Notes: a model not told the origin generated them from the sequence alone. 64,000 nt of DNA from Amanita rubescens (GCA_015039365.1 WION01000016.1:1-64000); one strand, 5' to 3'; positions 38,476-51,339 are shown, counted from the first letter of the stretch. Program-made: numbers and translations.

Positions 38476-41400
38476 ATGGCCACCACTCTCCATCCTTTGG
38501 TGAACGATGGAGGTGTGAATGCCAACCAGAGTCTATACCCACGAGCGGTCGCGCCCAGAGTAGATCTCGAGGAGAACAGATACCCTTCTCCAAAATTCCA
38601 CCATTCAACGGGATGGTACAGTGAACCTCTCCGCCAGCAGACGCCAGGCTTCAGCTTGACGGACCAATCAAGACAAAGGTTACAAGAGCAACAACGAAGT
38701 GGTCTGCCATACGCGCTGCCGCAAGCAGCTCCCCATCGACTTGTCGTCGAACAATACAGCCTGGACGACGGGAATATGAACGAAAATAATACACAGCGCG
38801 CTCTGTCCGCTTCTTCTCAAGAAATAAAGTCGAACGGTCGTTCCCGCATTGTAAGCCAAGGTCCCCGCACACAAGATACCGCATCACAGGACATCACTCC
38901 CGCTATCAGACCTTCCTCTCCACGTCGACCTGCTGCAATTTCTGCGGTCATAGCTGAACCATTACGCCTCGATAACTTTCCACCCATGATACCTTTGTCA
39001 GCATCGCCCACGTATTCTCCTCCTATAGCACCAAAACATCGAGCCCAACCCCAACAGCCAACATTTATCATACCACCGGCGACTCTTAACCCTATGAACA
39101 CAGTCCTCTCCCCTGTGCCACCTCAACAAGAGGAAGTTTGCATGGAATGCGCTATGCGTGACCAGGATATGGTAGAGGTGGATGTCACATCACCTGGCGT
39201 TTGGGAACGGGAGAGTGACGTGTTGTACGAAGAACTCAAACGACGAGAAGAGGAGGAGGAAGCGAGTGGGAATCTGAATGCTGATCACTCTAGGCCCAGA
39301 GCAAGAGGCGCGCGCCTCTCGGAGCAAAATCTCAAATTTTGGTTAAGTCTTGTATGTACCTATCTCGTGTGCTACTTTATGGTGATCGTTTGACATGTAT
39401 CAAAAGAATCCCCGGGAACCAGCATCAAAGCAACAGACTTTGAAAGCATACATCAAATCTCAGCGGACTTTGCTTGAGGCGGAGGCACTTGCGCACTCTC
39501 AAGCCGTGCAAGAGGCCAAACAACTAGACAGCAAAATGCGGGATACCTACTGCCAGCTTCGCCGATCGGTTTATGACCTAACCAATGGCAACTCTGGAGG
39601 AGATGATACGGGTGGACTTCGAATAAGACCATCCTTATCACCTATATCTGGGATGTTGAGTCCGCGTCATGCTCGCTCCCATTCGCGTGAGGTAACGTTG
39701 TTGGAAAACGGCATGATCGTTGAGCATGTCGACGTTCGCAAAGAGGAACGCGAAGAACGTGAACGTAGGAAGAAAGAAGAAAAACGTGCTAGGAAATTAT
39801 CACGCAGTTCTGCGTTGGATGTAACTTCAATTACATCTGGCCCTAGTAATGGACAACATACGGACGGTGGTCTGGGTCTCAAACCCTACTCTCGTTATTC
39901 CCAGTCCAATTCAATAAGGCCGAACAGCGTGCTTAGCACCCCTTCAGACCGCCCCGATATACCGACAGCATATTCTCAGATATCTTTCTCCGATGTACAT
40001 AGCGTGGGCTCTAATTCCCCAGGACGCCCCAAGTTCTTTGGGTTTAGAAGTCTAAACGCTGGATGGACAAGTCGCGACAGCCTGGCACCATCCGGAGTTT
40101 CTGGAAGCATGATTGATATGCAGTAAGATTGTTTTATATGTCGTTATCGAAACTCCGTAACATCCTCCATAGTCTAGCCCTTCAACACGAATCTAACGCA
40201 TACTCAACACAAGCCGTTGAATCGAGTACGTCACGCCGGAGCCAGATTTGGCAAACCACCGAACCCAAACACGCCGACTTAACCAATGCTCCCGAAAAGC
40301 AAGAAAAAAAGAGAAATGGGCTTACTCGGATATGGCGACTTGTAACGGGCTCAGCCAGGAGTAACTTGCCAGAAAGTCGTGATGTAACGCGCTCGGTTGA
40401 CAGGCTTGAGGATGACCTCCCCCTTGCTCCCCCGCCACCACTCTCATACTTAGTTGATCGACGCAATGGCGATCTGTTCATGTCAAACGGGCGCCATTCA
40501 TCTACACCTACATTACCCTCAACTTCATCAAACAAAATGGCCGGACCTTTACCGGGTATGTCTCCTCCCACACCTCCATCCAGCACATTACCATCGCCCA
40601 TCTCGTCACGTCCTTACGGAGTTGATGTAGACCACGTTGAAGTAAGAGTCAACCACGGTGGAAATTTTGACGATCAAGATGTGCAACGCCATGACGAAAC
40701 TCCACCAAGAGACAAGCCGTTCGGGATTAGAAAAGTACATCCAACTGCATCAGAGCCTGATATCCGTGGACAAGTAGCGAACGATTCTGTTCCTCCTGTG
40801 CCCCAGTTGCCGCCAAGTATAGCGCCGCCTTTATTATTGCGGGAGAAATCACTTCCACCCCTTCCAGGTGAAGCCATTATGACACGTAACCTTATTGCGG
40901 TGACTGAAGCTCGGCCTCGAACCATACACTCTGATGGTCTTCGCTCTACCGGCTTTGGTTTCCCGTCCCTCAATGCGCCAATTCGAAACATTGATGCCCG
41001 TCGCCAGTCATTTGGTGGCATGTCTTCGCGACCGAATTTACATTCTATACCTATGAGGTCACAAGATTCCGGATTTTTCGGACTTCGCTATGATGAATTC
41101 GGGCTATCACGCAGGTCATTAGGACCTCTAGAATATGTGGAGAAATTTCCGCTGCAAACTACGCCTTTACCAACGCCGGCAAGGAGGAGGAACAAGTTTC
41201 TTTCAACTCTTTTTAGAAAAAAACAGACCCGAGATTTACAGCTACACTCACACTCATTGCAGGATAGCAATGTGGACCTTTTCCAACAATTTCCGCCAAT
41301 GCGTCGTTCTGGTTCCGGTGGTCAGGAAGAACTGCTGAATGGATACGCCACGTCAAACTCGCGGCATAGCGCACTCAGTATGGGTGGAGCTTATCCCCGT

Positions 41401-41508
41401 ATCTCTCTTACATCGCGAAAAGCTTTCGAAGAGCTAGTGTCTCAAGATCCTGAATTCGTAGCTTATAGGTATCCATCAAACGACCAACATCTGGATCTCC
41501 TACGCTAG
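38476..41508 (+). CDS. Large disordered basidiomycete protein, function unknown
   Basis: Three exons give about 980 residues, with introns near 39351-39407 and 40124-40170, from ATG 38476 to TAG 41506-41508. The first third is Pro/Gln-rich. One ordered-looking block, CMECAMRDQDMVEVDVTSPG then VWERESDVLYEELKRREEEE, bridges the first intron into NPREPASKQQTLKAYIKSQR and ALAHSQAVQEAKQLDSKMRD, probably helical. A charged coiled segment (KEEREERERRKKEEKRARKL) and long Ser/Pro tracts follow. The C-terminal half has proline clusters (APPPPLSYL and SPPTPPSSTLPSPISS) that could bind SH3 or WW domains. I cannot name the family. There is no signal peptide and no membrane segment. The CxxC in the ordered block could be a structural cysteine pair. 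Confidence 0.78.
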
Positions 41509-41790
41509 CATTACTTTGTACGCGCTCATTTGGTCTTACCAATACCTATTTATCGCCACCCAGTCAACCGCGTTTCTATGTATATGCGGTTGCCATCATG
41601 CAGTTCCTGGTTTCACGCCTAACATATCGCGGACAAATATCGCATCACGTTCCTTCTGACTTCTTTCGATATTTTCTGGTATCACACAGATGTGTATTAT
41701 ATTTTCAAGTACTTAAAATGTTCAGCGAGGTATGCAGAGTATAAGGTATCATGTGATTGGCAGTTCAAGTCATAACTTCCACTTCGTTAA

Positions 41791-42815
41791 ATGGCAAGCT
41801 AGCCTTGTGCCGTGCGATTTCATGCAGAGCTAATAATCAACCAGGCTCCCAGAGGACTATCTGCCGAGGAGAAAAGGGTGAGGTTACTGGAAATATTCCA
41901 TGAGACTGTATGTGCGCGCTTGATTTCAGAAGCCTAGTATTTTTCTCTCTGTAGAAAGATTTCTTTCAGGTGATCTTTGGCCGGGCCAAGCGGTGCGATA
42001 TTTAACCATATCTTAGCTCAAAGAACTCGAGAAACTGGGTCCGAAGATGAAGGGCATAGGTACTACCGTATGCCTGTTCTACTTGTTACTTGCTAATTTA
42101 AAACTTTCAGTGACGCAATCCATCAAAGAGGTTCTCCAAACACTGGTCGACGACGGCCATGTGCAAACAGACAAGATTGGATCATCAAACTGTGCGTTGT
42201 TCTTGATTACAGACGTAATTATGCATGAGGCTCAAGAATTTCAGTCTTTTGGAGCTTTCCGTCCCGACAAGGAACATTGGTTGGTTTACCCCATTCGCAC
42301 TCGGGACACTGAAAGTCTGAAACCTTGCTTCCTAGATGAAAGCAGAGCTGGTGGCTGTGAACGATGCCCGGAAGATATACCGAACACAGCTCACCGAGTT
42401 ACAGGCAACGATTGAAGGAGAGATATCCGCAAGGATTGTTACGGTTCATAGCACAGAACGTGGAAAACTTTGATGCTTGCTGATTATTGAAATGATGACA
42501 GGTTGAACGTGCGGCTTCGCTCGAAAAATTGACAAGCCACAAAAAAGAATTGGAAGCGCTCGAGAAGGAACTCGCGGCATACGGTGATTGTGATCCAGCG
42601 ATGTTTACGCAGACAAAGCGAGCAGGACTCTTAGCAAAGGAGGCAGCAGTGCGATGGACCGGTAAGAGCATTATCATAAAATAGGACTGGATTCCGACAA
42701 TCCTGCAGATAATTATGCAGCACTTGTAGGATATTTCACGAGGGAGAAGGGAGTAGATGCGTCAGAGGTACGAGGGTACCTTGGGATTGAGGAGGATTAT
42801 GAGGAAATCTGTTGA
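41791..42815 (+). CDS. MND1: Meiotic nuclear division protein Mnd1
   Basis: Mnd1 pairs with Hop2 to assist Dmc1/Rad51 strand exchange in meiosis. I place exon 1 as the ATG alone (41791-41793), followed by a GC-AG intron (41794-41844, branch point CTAAT). Exon 2 starts APRGLSAEEKRVRLLEIFHE. A 15-nt exon, 41955-41969, encodes exactly KDFFQ, and exon 4 starts at 42017 with LKELEKLGPKMKGI. VTQSIKEVLQTLVDDGHVQT, NFFWSFPSRQGTL, a coiled coil (RAASLEKLTSHKKELEALEK) and EKGVDASEVRGYLGIEEDYE complete it. TGA is at 42813-42815. The winged-helix start and leucine-rich coil agree with the family. The identity is secure; the first exon is an inference from reading frame and family N-termini (M-x-x-R-G-L-S). 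Confidence 0.88.
41955..41969 (+). other. 15-nt micro-exon in MND1
   Basis: Exactly five codons, KDFFQ, sit between CTGTAG and GTGATC and restore the highly conserved HETKDFFQLKELEK sequence of Mnd1. Confidence 0.8.
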
Positions 42816-42905
42816 TGGGATGCCACGTGCCAGCGAGCCAGCGTCGACATAGTTGCAAATTACTCTCCATAGACAGATTTGACCCTCGTCGCCACAGCTG
42901 CCCCC

Positions 42906-45900
42906 ATGTCACTCGGCTCTGCAAGTGCCATCCCAAACGTCTCAGAAATCCCTGCCAAAAGGCGAAGAACCAGCAGCGCCGGCTTGGCCCCCAATACGCC
43001 CGCAGATTCACTGGTCGAACCTCAGCCACAGTCACCCGTTCATATACCCAAGAGGGGAGCGCGGGCCTGCACCGCTTGTCGAAAAGGAAAAAACCGATGT
43101 GAGGGAGACGTATGTTCCTTTCCGCTTCCACCGTATCGTGCTATTGATTGGCCCGTTTTGCCGCCCGGCCCGGTCCTGCTTTGCTAGCCCCCTTGTCGTA
43201 GGTGTCAGCTGAGTGGCACGCCATGCATTTTCGAGAAACCCGAGAAAAAAAATGTCCAGGTCATGTCGAACGCGAGCGTCGAGTGAGCATCGAGTCCATG
43301 ATCCTATCGTCGCCGCACCCTAACTGCCTATTCAGGCGTCTTTCACGACTGGAGGGTCAATACCTGGTACTTCCTCTCTTGACGTCTCTATCGTGCATTA
43401 AACATGCAATAGGTCATGCAAAGCCAGATGATTGGAATGCAATCATCGTTGGATCGCATACTCGCTGCCCTACAAGCACAACAAACAAACGCAGCGCTAC
43501 CTCAGCAGCCAATTCCTTATGCTACAGGTGCCGGCCAAGGTAACTATCGTGACGCTTCCCCATACCCAGGAACCATCCGAAATGGCACCGGGATGGGCAA
43601 CAACACAGGCAGATCATTTCCCCCGCTTCCAGGCTTTCCGCCACCCGTGAGTAAACGGTACCGGGCATTGTTCAGTTAGATGTGATGCCAACTGCCCTAT
43701 TAGCCACATAAGTATGCAACGTATGGCATAGTAACAAGCACTGCCCCCTCGTCCGAGGATGAATCCGACGACACGCTTCCCCGGTCGACGTTAAATGCAC
43801 CCATTGAAGCTCTTCAAGGGCTGGCTAATGCAGCTGCAGAAGCCGCAGCTGCGCCTTCAAACGAACCACCGAGGTAGCATCAACGCCTTGTTGTTATGTA
43901 TTCAGTAACATATTGGATTTAGGGTCAAAAAACGCAAGAAAGCTGAACCTATACCACGGAATGCATTCCCTCACGTTGTCGAAAAGGTGGTGTATAATTC
44001 GTCGTGTTCCGACCACTTGTTCACATGGCATGCAGGGTCTTGTTTCTGACAGCGAAGCCAGGGAATTGTTCAACATGTAAGATACGAGTTTAGCATGCCA
44101 CTTCTCCGGTATTCAGGCTCCTTGCATAGTTTCTTTTCTGGATGTCACTTGTTTATCCCTCTGTTTGACCCTGCCTATGACACGTACGAGAGTCTGATGG
44201 AAAGGAGTCCCTGGACTTTTGACGCTATACTCGCCGTTGCGGGTAAAATTCGCAGTGGGAATGGTCCTTTGAGTCCAACGTTCTATAAGTGCCTGGAAGA
44301 GGCTCAAGGAATTGCGCGATCTACCTTGTTTGGTCCCGTCGTCCGTAAGGAAGCTGTTCAGGGTATAACCCTTTTCTCCTCGCCTCTACTAGTTGCTACA
44401 AGGTTAACAGGAATGTTGTTGTTGGCCGCGTGGAGCGCACATGGGTGGCTTCCAAGCGGTCATGCCATGCGCATGGCACTGGACCTTGGATTACATCGTG
44501 CCTTGGAGAAACTTGCCGACAATAACGGCAAGCAGCGACCTGAAGAAGAGGAACGTGATTTGGGTACGCCTACCTTCCAGAATTGCTAAGACAGACTGTG
44601 ACGATTGCAGTTGTTTCGGCTCGCATTTGGCTTTGCCTCTATTGGTTCGATCATCAGTAGGCATTTACAAAACAACAATCATTTAGATGCCTAATTATAT
44701 CTTATAGGATGAGTCTTGGAACTGGCCGCCCAATCATTTTGCGCGACGAAAATTCGATACGACACTGTCGCTTGTTGCTTAGCCACCCGATGTCATCGCC
44801 TACCGATGTACGATTGATTGCTCTCATCGAGCTCGTAGCTCGAAAAAGTATGGAACCAATTTAAGACGGAAAATGACTGCTCACATGTGACCGATTCCGT
44901 AGCACAGATATACGAAACCCTAGCGCCTATGAAGGGTCAAGTCAATCACGACACGGTGGCGTTCATTCGGCGAGCTAATCTTGCTTTGGAAAAATGGTGG
45001 GCCGACTGTGATGAGCTTCATCGTAAGCATGCTCTTGTCAATTGACCTAATACACACTTGACGCTCCGTAGAAAAAACAGTCGATCAAGAATCTTTATTG
45101 CGGAAAATACTCACTGGGGAGCTGCACTATGCCAAGCTTTGGGTGGTTTGCGTGGCTCTCCGTGGAGTGGCGTGGGACAAGATGCCATTTGAACAGAGGG
45201 AACTTGCATTTCAGGCCAAAGAATCCGCGTCAAGCTGTCTTGATATTTTTCTGAACTCGCCTGAATATCGGTGTGTTTGAAGCCCCCATATACGGATCGA
45301 TAGCTAATGAACCATAGAGCTGCCCTGCGTTACGCGGTGCACGATAGCCTTGTCACTGCAGCATTTTCTGGCCTCTTCCTTTTAAAGATGGCGAGTCTCT
45401 TTCCGACAGAGCTTGACCTTGGTGCAATCACATCTCAAGTGGAGCAGCTGGCACAACTTCTATCTGAGGTCGCGGCAGAACGGTAAGTGCATCTCATGTA
45501 ATTACTGCATCTTCCCACCTAACATGCCATGAAGTTACGCGTTAACTTTGCGGATAATGCTAGCAAACCTTCGCCGCAAAATTGGCTTAGCGAACACAGT
45601 TAATCCTCCAATCCCTGCCATACCGCCAACATCATTCGCGGAAAGTATGATTGTGTCTCCAACGTACGCCGGTCCAGCCACGCCGGCCCCCTTCACAATG
45701 GAGGAACTTGGATTTGCGTGGCCTGGTGATAATAGGGCTATCTTCAGTCCATCAGCCATTCCCGTCTGGTTACAAGAACAAGTTCGTCTGACTGTTTTTA
45801 ATCTCTTTTTCCCAAGTTGATGCTGCGAGCAGAGTCTGAATGACCTTGGTTTACCTGTCAACGGCTCGGATGGGGTATTTTTGCAGGTGAATGGCACAAA

Positions 45901-45943
45901 CGGTTGGACAGCCGATTTTCCTGCAATGCCGGAAGCATGGTAA
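42906..45943 (+). CDS. Zn2Cys6 transcription factor with fungal_trans domain
   Basis: The start is ATG 42906. After a basic stretch (PAKRRRTSS) the cluster reads ARACTACRKGKNRCEGD and, after an intron with a TTTGCTAG acceptor, PPCRRCQLSGTPC. All six cysteines are in C-x2-C-x6-C-x5-C-x2-C-x6-C spacing. A coiled segment follows (RLSRLEGQYLVMQSQMIGMQ, then SSLDRILAALQAQQ). The middle-homology region contains NIFFSGCHLFIPLFDPAYDT, WTFDAILAVAGKIRSG, LLLAAWSAHGWLPSGHAMRM, ALDLGLHRAL and WLCLYWFDHQMSLGTGRP. The C-terminal acidic tail has the family-like FTMEELGFAWPGDN and ends FPAMPEAW at TAA 45941-45943. At least ten introns are needed. Nuclear regulator function is certain in type; its targets are unknown. 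Confidence 0.87.
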
Positions 45944-46080
45944 TGTTGAATATCATTATTGTGACGTTATGTTCTTCCTGTATGTATGTCTCATAGCCCG
46001 TGAATGCAGCGCTATATTTGTGCCATACAATGTCCAATGCAATATAGGGATATAGTTGTACTATCAAGCTAATCATCAAC

Positions 46081-47704
46081 TCATTCTTCACCAGAACCTT
46101 CGCTGTCCTCCTGCTCCTGTAGAAACTGTGTGCAATGAGGTCAACCGTATTCAATGGGTGACATTGATCATACCTTGACCAGTGTTTCTGTGCTTTTAAG
46201 GAAGTGTTGACGACCCTGGGGTTTGGAACCCTTCTGATGCCAATAAATGATGGCCTTGTCTGATACGCAGTCTTCGTTATACAAAACCTGGTATACATGA
46301 GGGATGAACTAAATGAATGCGGTTGTACTTACCTTGAGAATTTGTGGGAAAGCCTTGATGATCCGTGTGTCCTCGTAACAGTACAACTGGACGACATTAA
46401 TAAGAGTAACTTGTGTCTTTGGCCCCAGACAAAATGGTTCAAGGATGGGAGCATGTTTCTGTAGTGATATGTCAAGGAAATACATATACAGACGAGCATC
46501 ATGTGCTCACCCCGACTTCTCGCAAGGCAAGCCCCTCTATCTGATCAGGTCGAGCACCCCAATCAACCGAGTTCATCAGACCATGCCAGATGCACTGTAC
46601 GAGTTCAGTCTCAGGAAGGGGGGTTTCTCCTTGGCGAGCCTTGATAGCAGTGATTATCTGTTCAACATTAGGCTTATTCTAATCAGAGCCTGGGAGTGTT
46701 CCCACACACTATTTCGGGCGACTCCTCCCGCTCACATCGTTCCTTGAGTTCTGTGATAAGGCCATCTTTCACAACAGCATATTGTTTCTTCGACCACCAT
46801 TCGGCTACTTGAGCGAGATTCTCTTTCTTGAAGTGCTCTTCTAACACCTTACCCTCCCGTTTGTTGGGCGGAAAGAAGGCTAGTAAGTCCCGAATGCCTC
46901 CACGTTTCAGGATGCCCGACAGATGTTCAATGGTTTGATCATGGAGATATGCACGGATGATCAAAGTCAACACATTTATTGAGATATCTTTCCAATAGAA
47001 TGACCATCAGGCTTTAAAATCCGGTTAGGCAATATACACCAACCATTCTTTACGAGATGTTCTTTTGTCAGGCTCTGCAAACAAGACGCATTCGCCAGAC
47101 CTTGTGAGAGAAGTAATCCAACAGCCATGGCAAACTTCTCGTTCCGTTCTGCTGGCCATCGGTTGATGTACTGAAGAAGTGTAGGCAATGACGACTCTTC
47201 TAGTGGTTTTTGCAAATATTTATATCTTGCAAATTATTAAATAGAGTCGAAATTTGTTTGTTATCATCTTTGTTACCTTCTGATGAGTTTAGCCAGGACA
47301 TCTACGTATTTCTTCATCTCGTCGATCTGTACAGGATACTTGGCATTGATAATTGCGAATGGAGAATTTGGGCCATCTTCCAGGTAGCTACCACCAGGCT
47401 GAAGGAGTCCCCCAGCAAAAATAATCTCGAACAGAATATCTGCATATTTGAGGAATTCGAGTGTGCTGCCTGCTTGTACCAGTTTCGTGGTAAAAGCGTC
47501 AAAGTCTCCATCGCTGACTGTTTCAAGGTGTCTATAAAGCTGGTCTTTGAAGACTTGTGGTAGGGCATCGGTTAAGTATCGTAAGGATCAAACGAGGTGC
47601 GCACCTGTAGGTTCGTGCTTTGCATGGGCCTTGACAGCACCCTTCCTTGCTTTGATTCTGACGCCCTGCAACGAAGGCTTTTGGGCTGAGGATTGCTGAG
47701 ACAT
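46081..47704 (-). CDS. eIF5-mimic protein (BZW1/2-like, W2 domain)
   Basis: This translation regulator should bind eIF2/eIF3 through its W2 domain and compete with eIF5. It starts at ATG 47704 (MSQQSSAQKPSLQGVRIKAR) and stops at TGA 46083-46081. The N-terminal helical repeats read QLYRHLETVSDGDFDAFTTK, LEFLKYADILFEIIFAGGLL and VQIDEMKKYVDVLAKLIRRY. The middle contains ALAQWW-like and related helices (VEHLSG-like HLSGILKRGGIRDLLAFFPP). The C-terminal W2 part has LVQCIWHGLMNSVDWGARPD, LIKNVVQ-like segments, VLYNEDCVSDKAI-type residues and YWHQKGSKPQGRQHFLKSTE. It ends FLQEQEDSEGSGEE. The eIF5 N-terminal GAP-like and zinc domains are absent, which separates this protein from eIF5 itself. Confidence 0.87.
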
Positions 47705-47814
47705 CCACAGGTTTCGATTCCTCTGTGGACAGACTACTATGATAGTCTGATCAGTCCAAAGGCGAGAGAAGTGATCGGAAGTTGCCGAATATTATGATAG
47801 TACAACGATGGTAT

Positions 47815-48625
47815 CTATTCCTCAATACGCCGGTATGCCCTATTCCCAGCCGCCCAGCGATGTCCCCTATCTGCAGATATCCCAGTTGCAACAACTCCAA
47901 CTGCTGTGAAAAGCCCAATCACCCATGTGAAGATGCTCAGCGCGTAGGCAAAGCCAGGCCGAGCGTGTCCAAATGTTGGGTACCAAGACACATTGTAAGC
48001 GTGTGTAACGATGGCAAAGGTCATGATCTGGAAAATTGCTATAATCGACGTCATTCAGTTCATCACAGGCTTTGCCTAAATGATATAATACCCTGGAATG
48101 ATGCAAGGCCTGCTACAGCCCTCCATATCCTTCGTCTCCGCGAATGCGTACTAACGCCGAAGAAGATGGCAAGCATAGAGAGCGCACCAAAGCCAATTGA
48201 AAGCTCTGCTGCGTAGCCTGCTGTAGTCCATGCTGCGCAGAAACCCCGATTGTCTTTGTCGCACCCGTCCGAAACAGATGCAGGGAATTTGCGGCATTCA
48301 TAAATCGTGTAAGATAGTTTTCCATTTCCCGGTCCGGGAATGTTGGCCTCGTCAAGCTCGCAGACTTGCATGAGACCATAAGATAGCGTGACCTTTGTAT
48401 GCAGCACCTCAGGATTCTTCACAATCAGCCTTTTAACCACCAATTGTTAGAGAGGCAGTTTCAACGCAGTTGTCAAATACGAACCAATCGGGCCGTCTTA
48501 ATGAGATAATGCTCTGCCATGGAAAATGGATTCTCAGCTCAGTCGCTGCAAAGAACCGGGGTACCAACCATTGTGAGCGATATGGCTACCGCTACGAACG
48601 TGAGTGCCCAGGAAGTTTTCCTCAT
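47815..48625 (-). CDS. Four-transmembrane protein, Sur7/claudin-like layout
   Basis: The start ATG 48625 opens a first membrane helix (WALTFVAVAISLTMV). Introns near 48505-48560 and 48425-48480 lead to an extracellular-type loop (KVTLSYGLMQVCELDEANIP, then CRKFPASVSDGCDKDNRGFC). The loop contains four cysteines, and a G-x-C pattern comes before helix 2 (AELSIGFGALSMLAIFFGV). An RRRR turn, helix 3 (FQAIFQIMTFAIVTHA), a short loop (WYPTFGHARPGFAYAL) and helix 4 (SIFTWVIGLFTAVGVVATGI) follow. A cytoplasmic tail ends at the stop near 47815. The first-loop tyrosine-glycine-leucine and cysteines resemble fungal Sur7/PalI-type tetraspan proteins. The family name is tentative and its role unknown. 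The 5' splice choices are less certain than the 3' ones. Confidence 0.62.
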
Positions 48626-48836
48626 GAGGGACTAGTTCAAGTTGTATCGCGCGCTTGGTATATAGTCCACTGCACGTGCTGAAGTCGCTGACAAAATCTC
48701 CAGCGGTTCTCGCAGTCACACGCTGCTGAGTCTATCATGTATCTCGCCCCGAATCTTACGTGGGAAGCGTGAGAGAAGGATGTATCGCTATCAAGCTACG
48801 GACGACGTGTACTAACTGCGATTTCGGATGCTACTA

Positions 48837-51223
48837 TTAATCACGAGGCACCCCAGCCGTCACATGGGGGTAGTGGGTTGCGATTAACTGTAATGTCGCC
48901 TAATTTCAGAAACTGTAAGCATTTAGCACGAGGTTGTCTACTTACCCCGAAGAGGGCAGGGGCACGGATCGCGAGGACTTGTGGATCTTCTCCAAGTCCC
49001 ACGAAGCTAGGGTTGAAGAATCAGACAACGTAGTATACACGATGATGCAACCGTACATGGTGGAAACACCGGCTTCTATCGCAGACGATAGCGTCAAAGC
49101 TGGATCAAAAGGAGTGCGCAGTTCAATATACGTTAGTTAAATGTTACGCATGACTTACAACACTGTGCTCCTATTAAGAAGGAAAACAGAAGTATGGGGG
49201 CCGTGTATTGGCCACCTGCATTGAATGGCGGTCCTGTGACTGGAAGGGCGTAATCAGACAGCCCGAATTGATGGTGAAATGAGACATACGACGCAGGTAC
49301 AGATAGGCAAAAAGAGATGACATGAGACCGATGGCATACGCGCCCCATGTTAGCGCTATAAAACGGTTAGTTGCGGCCGTTGTTTGTGATGAAAAGCATA
49401 CTCATTCCAACCAAAGAGTCATTGACGAGGGCATCAATTCCTAGGTGCAGACTAAGAGTATTTTTCAATCGTCAGTGAAATCACCGAACCTCTATCTTTG
49501 AATAAACGCCACGTATCTCTGGCGGCCCCGACATATGGTTTCCCATACAGGGCTGAACAAGGTTAAGGCTGGTAACACGAGTTACGGGAACACACACCAA
49601 TCTCAATGTAGGCATATCTTTAGGTCATTAACAATATACAATGAATGCCAGAAATGTGTCTGACCTGTTGAAATACTCTACCAGACCCTCGATACAGCCT
49701 ACGAAACAGGCAGCACAGCAAGCAAGGCAAGCTTCGACGGCTGGGTAGATTGCGGTTTAAAAACTTTGTTAGTCAAGATTATCAGACGGATCTCACGATG
49801 GCCATCCGCGTTCGCGTTATTGCGAGCTACATCAAGAATTACTCGCAATAATTCTAACAGTGTCACCACAAGCGATCCAAAGGCGATAGAACCCAAAGAC
49901 AGAGTCGAAGCCCGTCCAAATGAAGAAAGGGTTGGATGATCTGGCTAAGTGGGTTGTTCAGATGTCGAATCCAGCACCACGAGCCCCTACCATTTGCCCC
50001 ATATCGCGGGGTCCAAAATAATACCAGGTTCCAAATGGACCTCCGGCGAGCGTAGCTAAGGCGACGTTACCGATGACCTGAGACGTCCACAGAAAGGAAA
50101 AGGTGGCATAAAATATGAGACCTGCGACCTTGCTCGACGAACAGCCTGAAGACGAGCAAGCTACATAACAAGTTTACGTCGTTGAACAGATGAAATGAGA
50201 GGCGTGATCGGACTCACAAGGAGCGCCAGGTGTCCATTTGGCATATCTAAGACGGTTTGGGCACTTAAAGGAAAGAAGCGAGACCACGGAACTCACATCG
50301 AAATGATCGTGAAAATGTACCACCTGTGATACAAAGGAGCTAAAACTAATGAAAACGGTCTGGCAACTGTACTCACACTGCTAGTGCTGCTTGGACGATC
50401 AAGGCTGCAAATGCCACAGCGTAGACGCTCAAATGGTGCTTCGCCACGTCCATAACCACTTGGAGCAGCAAAGAGGCAAGAGGAATGCGTGACCTGAAAC
50501 CATAGTATGAAAGGACAGACAGAAGGGCAATGATTGTGAAGATAATTGCTCCGGCTGAAAAATGAGTGTCAGGATGCTGTTGCAGAGACTACAGCAGATG
50601 CTGACAATAATATCCGTTGATCCAGTAGTACACGCATATGCCTCTTTTTAGTTGAGCATCCAACTGTGGTGACTTGAAGAAAAAGACATACATGTTCAGT
50701 AGAATTGACAATATCAGGGTAATGTGCATGATGAGCCTTGTGAAGGTGCGCGTAAGCATTAGATATATTGATGATAGCAAGACTGCTGCCGCCGCAATAA
50801 ACAACAAAAGGTATACAGCGCTCCTACAAGAAATCAAGATACTGCGTATGCGCGGACAGGAATCATACCGATTGAGGGTAACGGGAATGCCAGTCTTGAC
50901 CCCGCCCTTGCCCAACCCACCTCCAAGCCCGCCATTACTGATCCATGATGATATAGCAATACCAGATAATGCTGCGAAGCCAAGCAGCTAATAAAATTAA
51001 TCCGCAAAACACAAATTAGCGATGACTTGACACCAAAACGAGAATCCTTTGCCTGCAGAATAAAAAGGACTAAAAAAATGGGATCATTTATACGCTTCCT
51101 AGGTCTGAAACGATCTCCATCGAATGGAGATTTTGTGTCGTAGGTAGGTTGCGTTGGAGTTGGTGCATAGCGATAGGTCTGTAAGTATCCTGTGGTAGGT
51201 CCTGGGTATGGTTCTTGATGCAT
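48837..51223 (-). CDS. Pns1-like choline transporter-like protein (SLC44/CTL family)
   Basis: This multi-pass plasma-membrane protein starts at ATG 51223 (MHQEPYPGPTTGYLQTYRYA) and stops at TAA 48839-48837. After a polar N-terminus, helices follow in many small exons: FLVLFILQ, YLLLFIAAAAVLLSSIYLML, HITLILSILLNM, AIIFTIIALLSVLSYYGFRS and LSVYAVAFAALIVQAALAVW, then ATFSFLWTSQVIGNVALATL. The conserved CTL part reads SFGRASTLSLGSIAFGSLVV, TLLELLRVILDVARNN, RYAYIEIALYGKPYV and FKDRGIDALVNDSLVG, then a conserved end with VGLGEDPQVLA and APALFGLIATHYPHV. Fungal Pns1 proteins are related to choline transporter-like proteins, but yeast Pns1 is not needed for choline uptake, so the substrate is open. 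Confidence 0.85.
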
Positions 51224-51339
51224 TGGGAGAGGAGTGTTCGTGGTATAGGTAAATAAGTTGAGCTAGAGTTATACGAAGCGAGTACGTAATCAGTTTCTAG
51301 TGTACACTACGAATACTGCGCGGGCGCACAATAAACAAA

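Noticed and set aside
46081..47704. Initially read as eIF5 because of the C-terminal W2 domain
   Set aside because: The N-terminal eIF5 GAP-like and zinc-ribbon parts are absent and the N-terminus matches BZW/eIF5-mimic proteins instead.
47782..48216. Plus-strand frame of 144 codons with many cysteines
   Set aside because: It is antisense to the membrane helices of the four-TM gene and has no start context or splice support.
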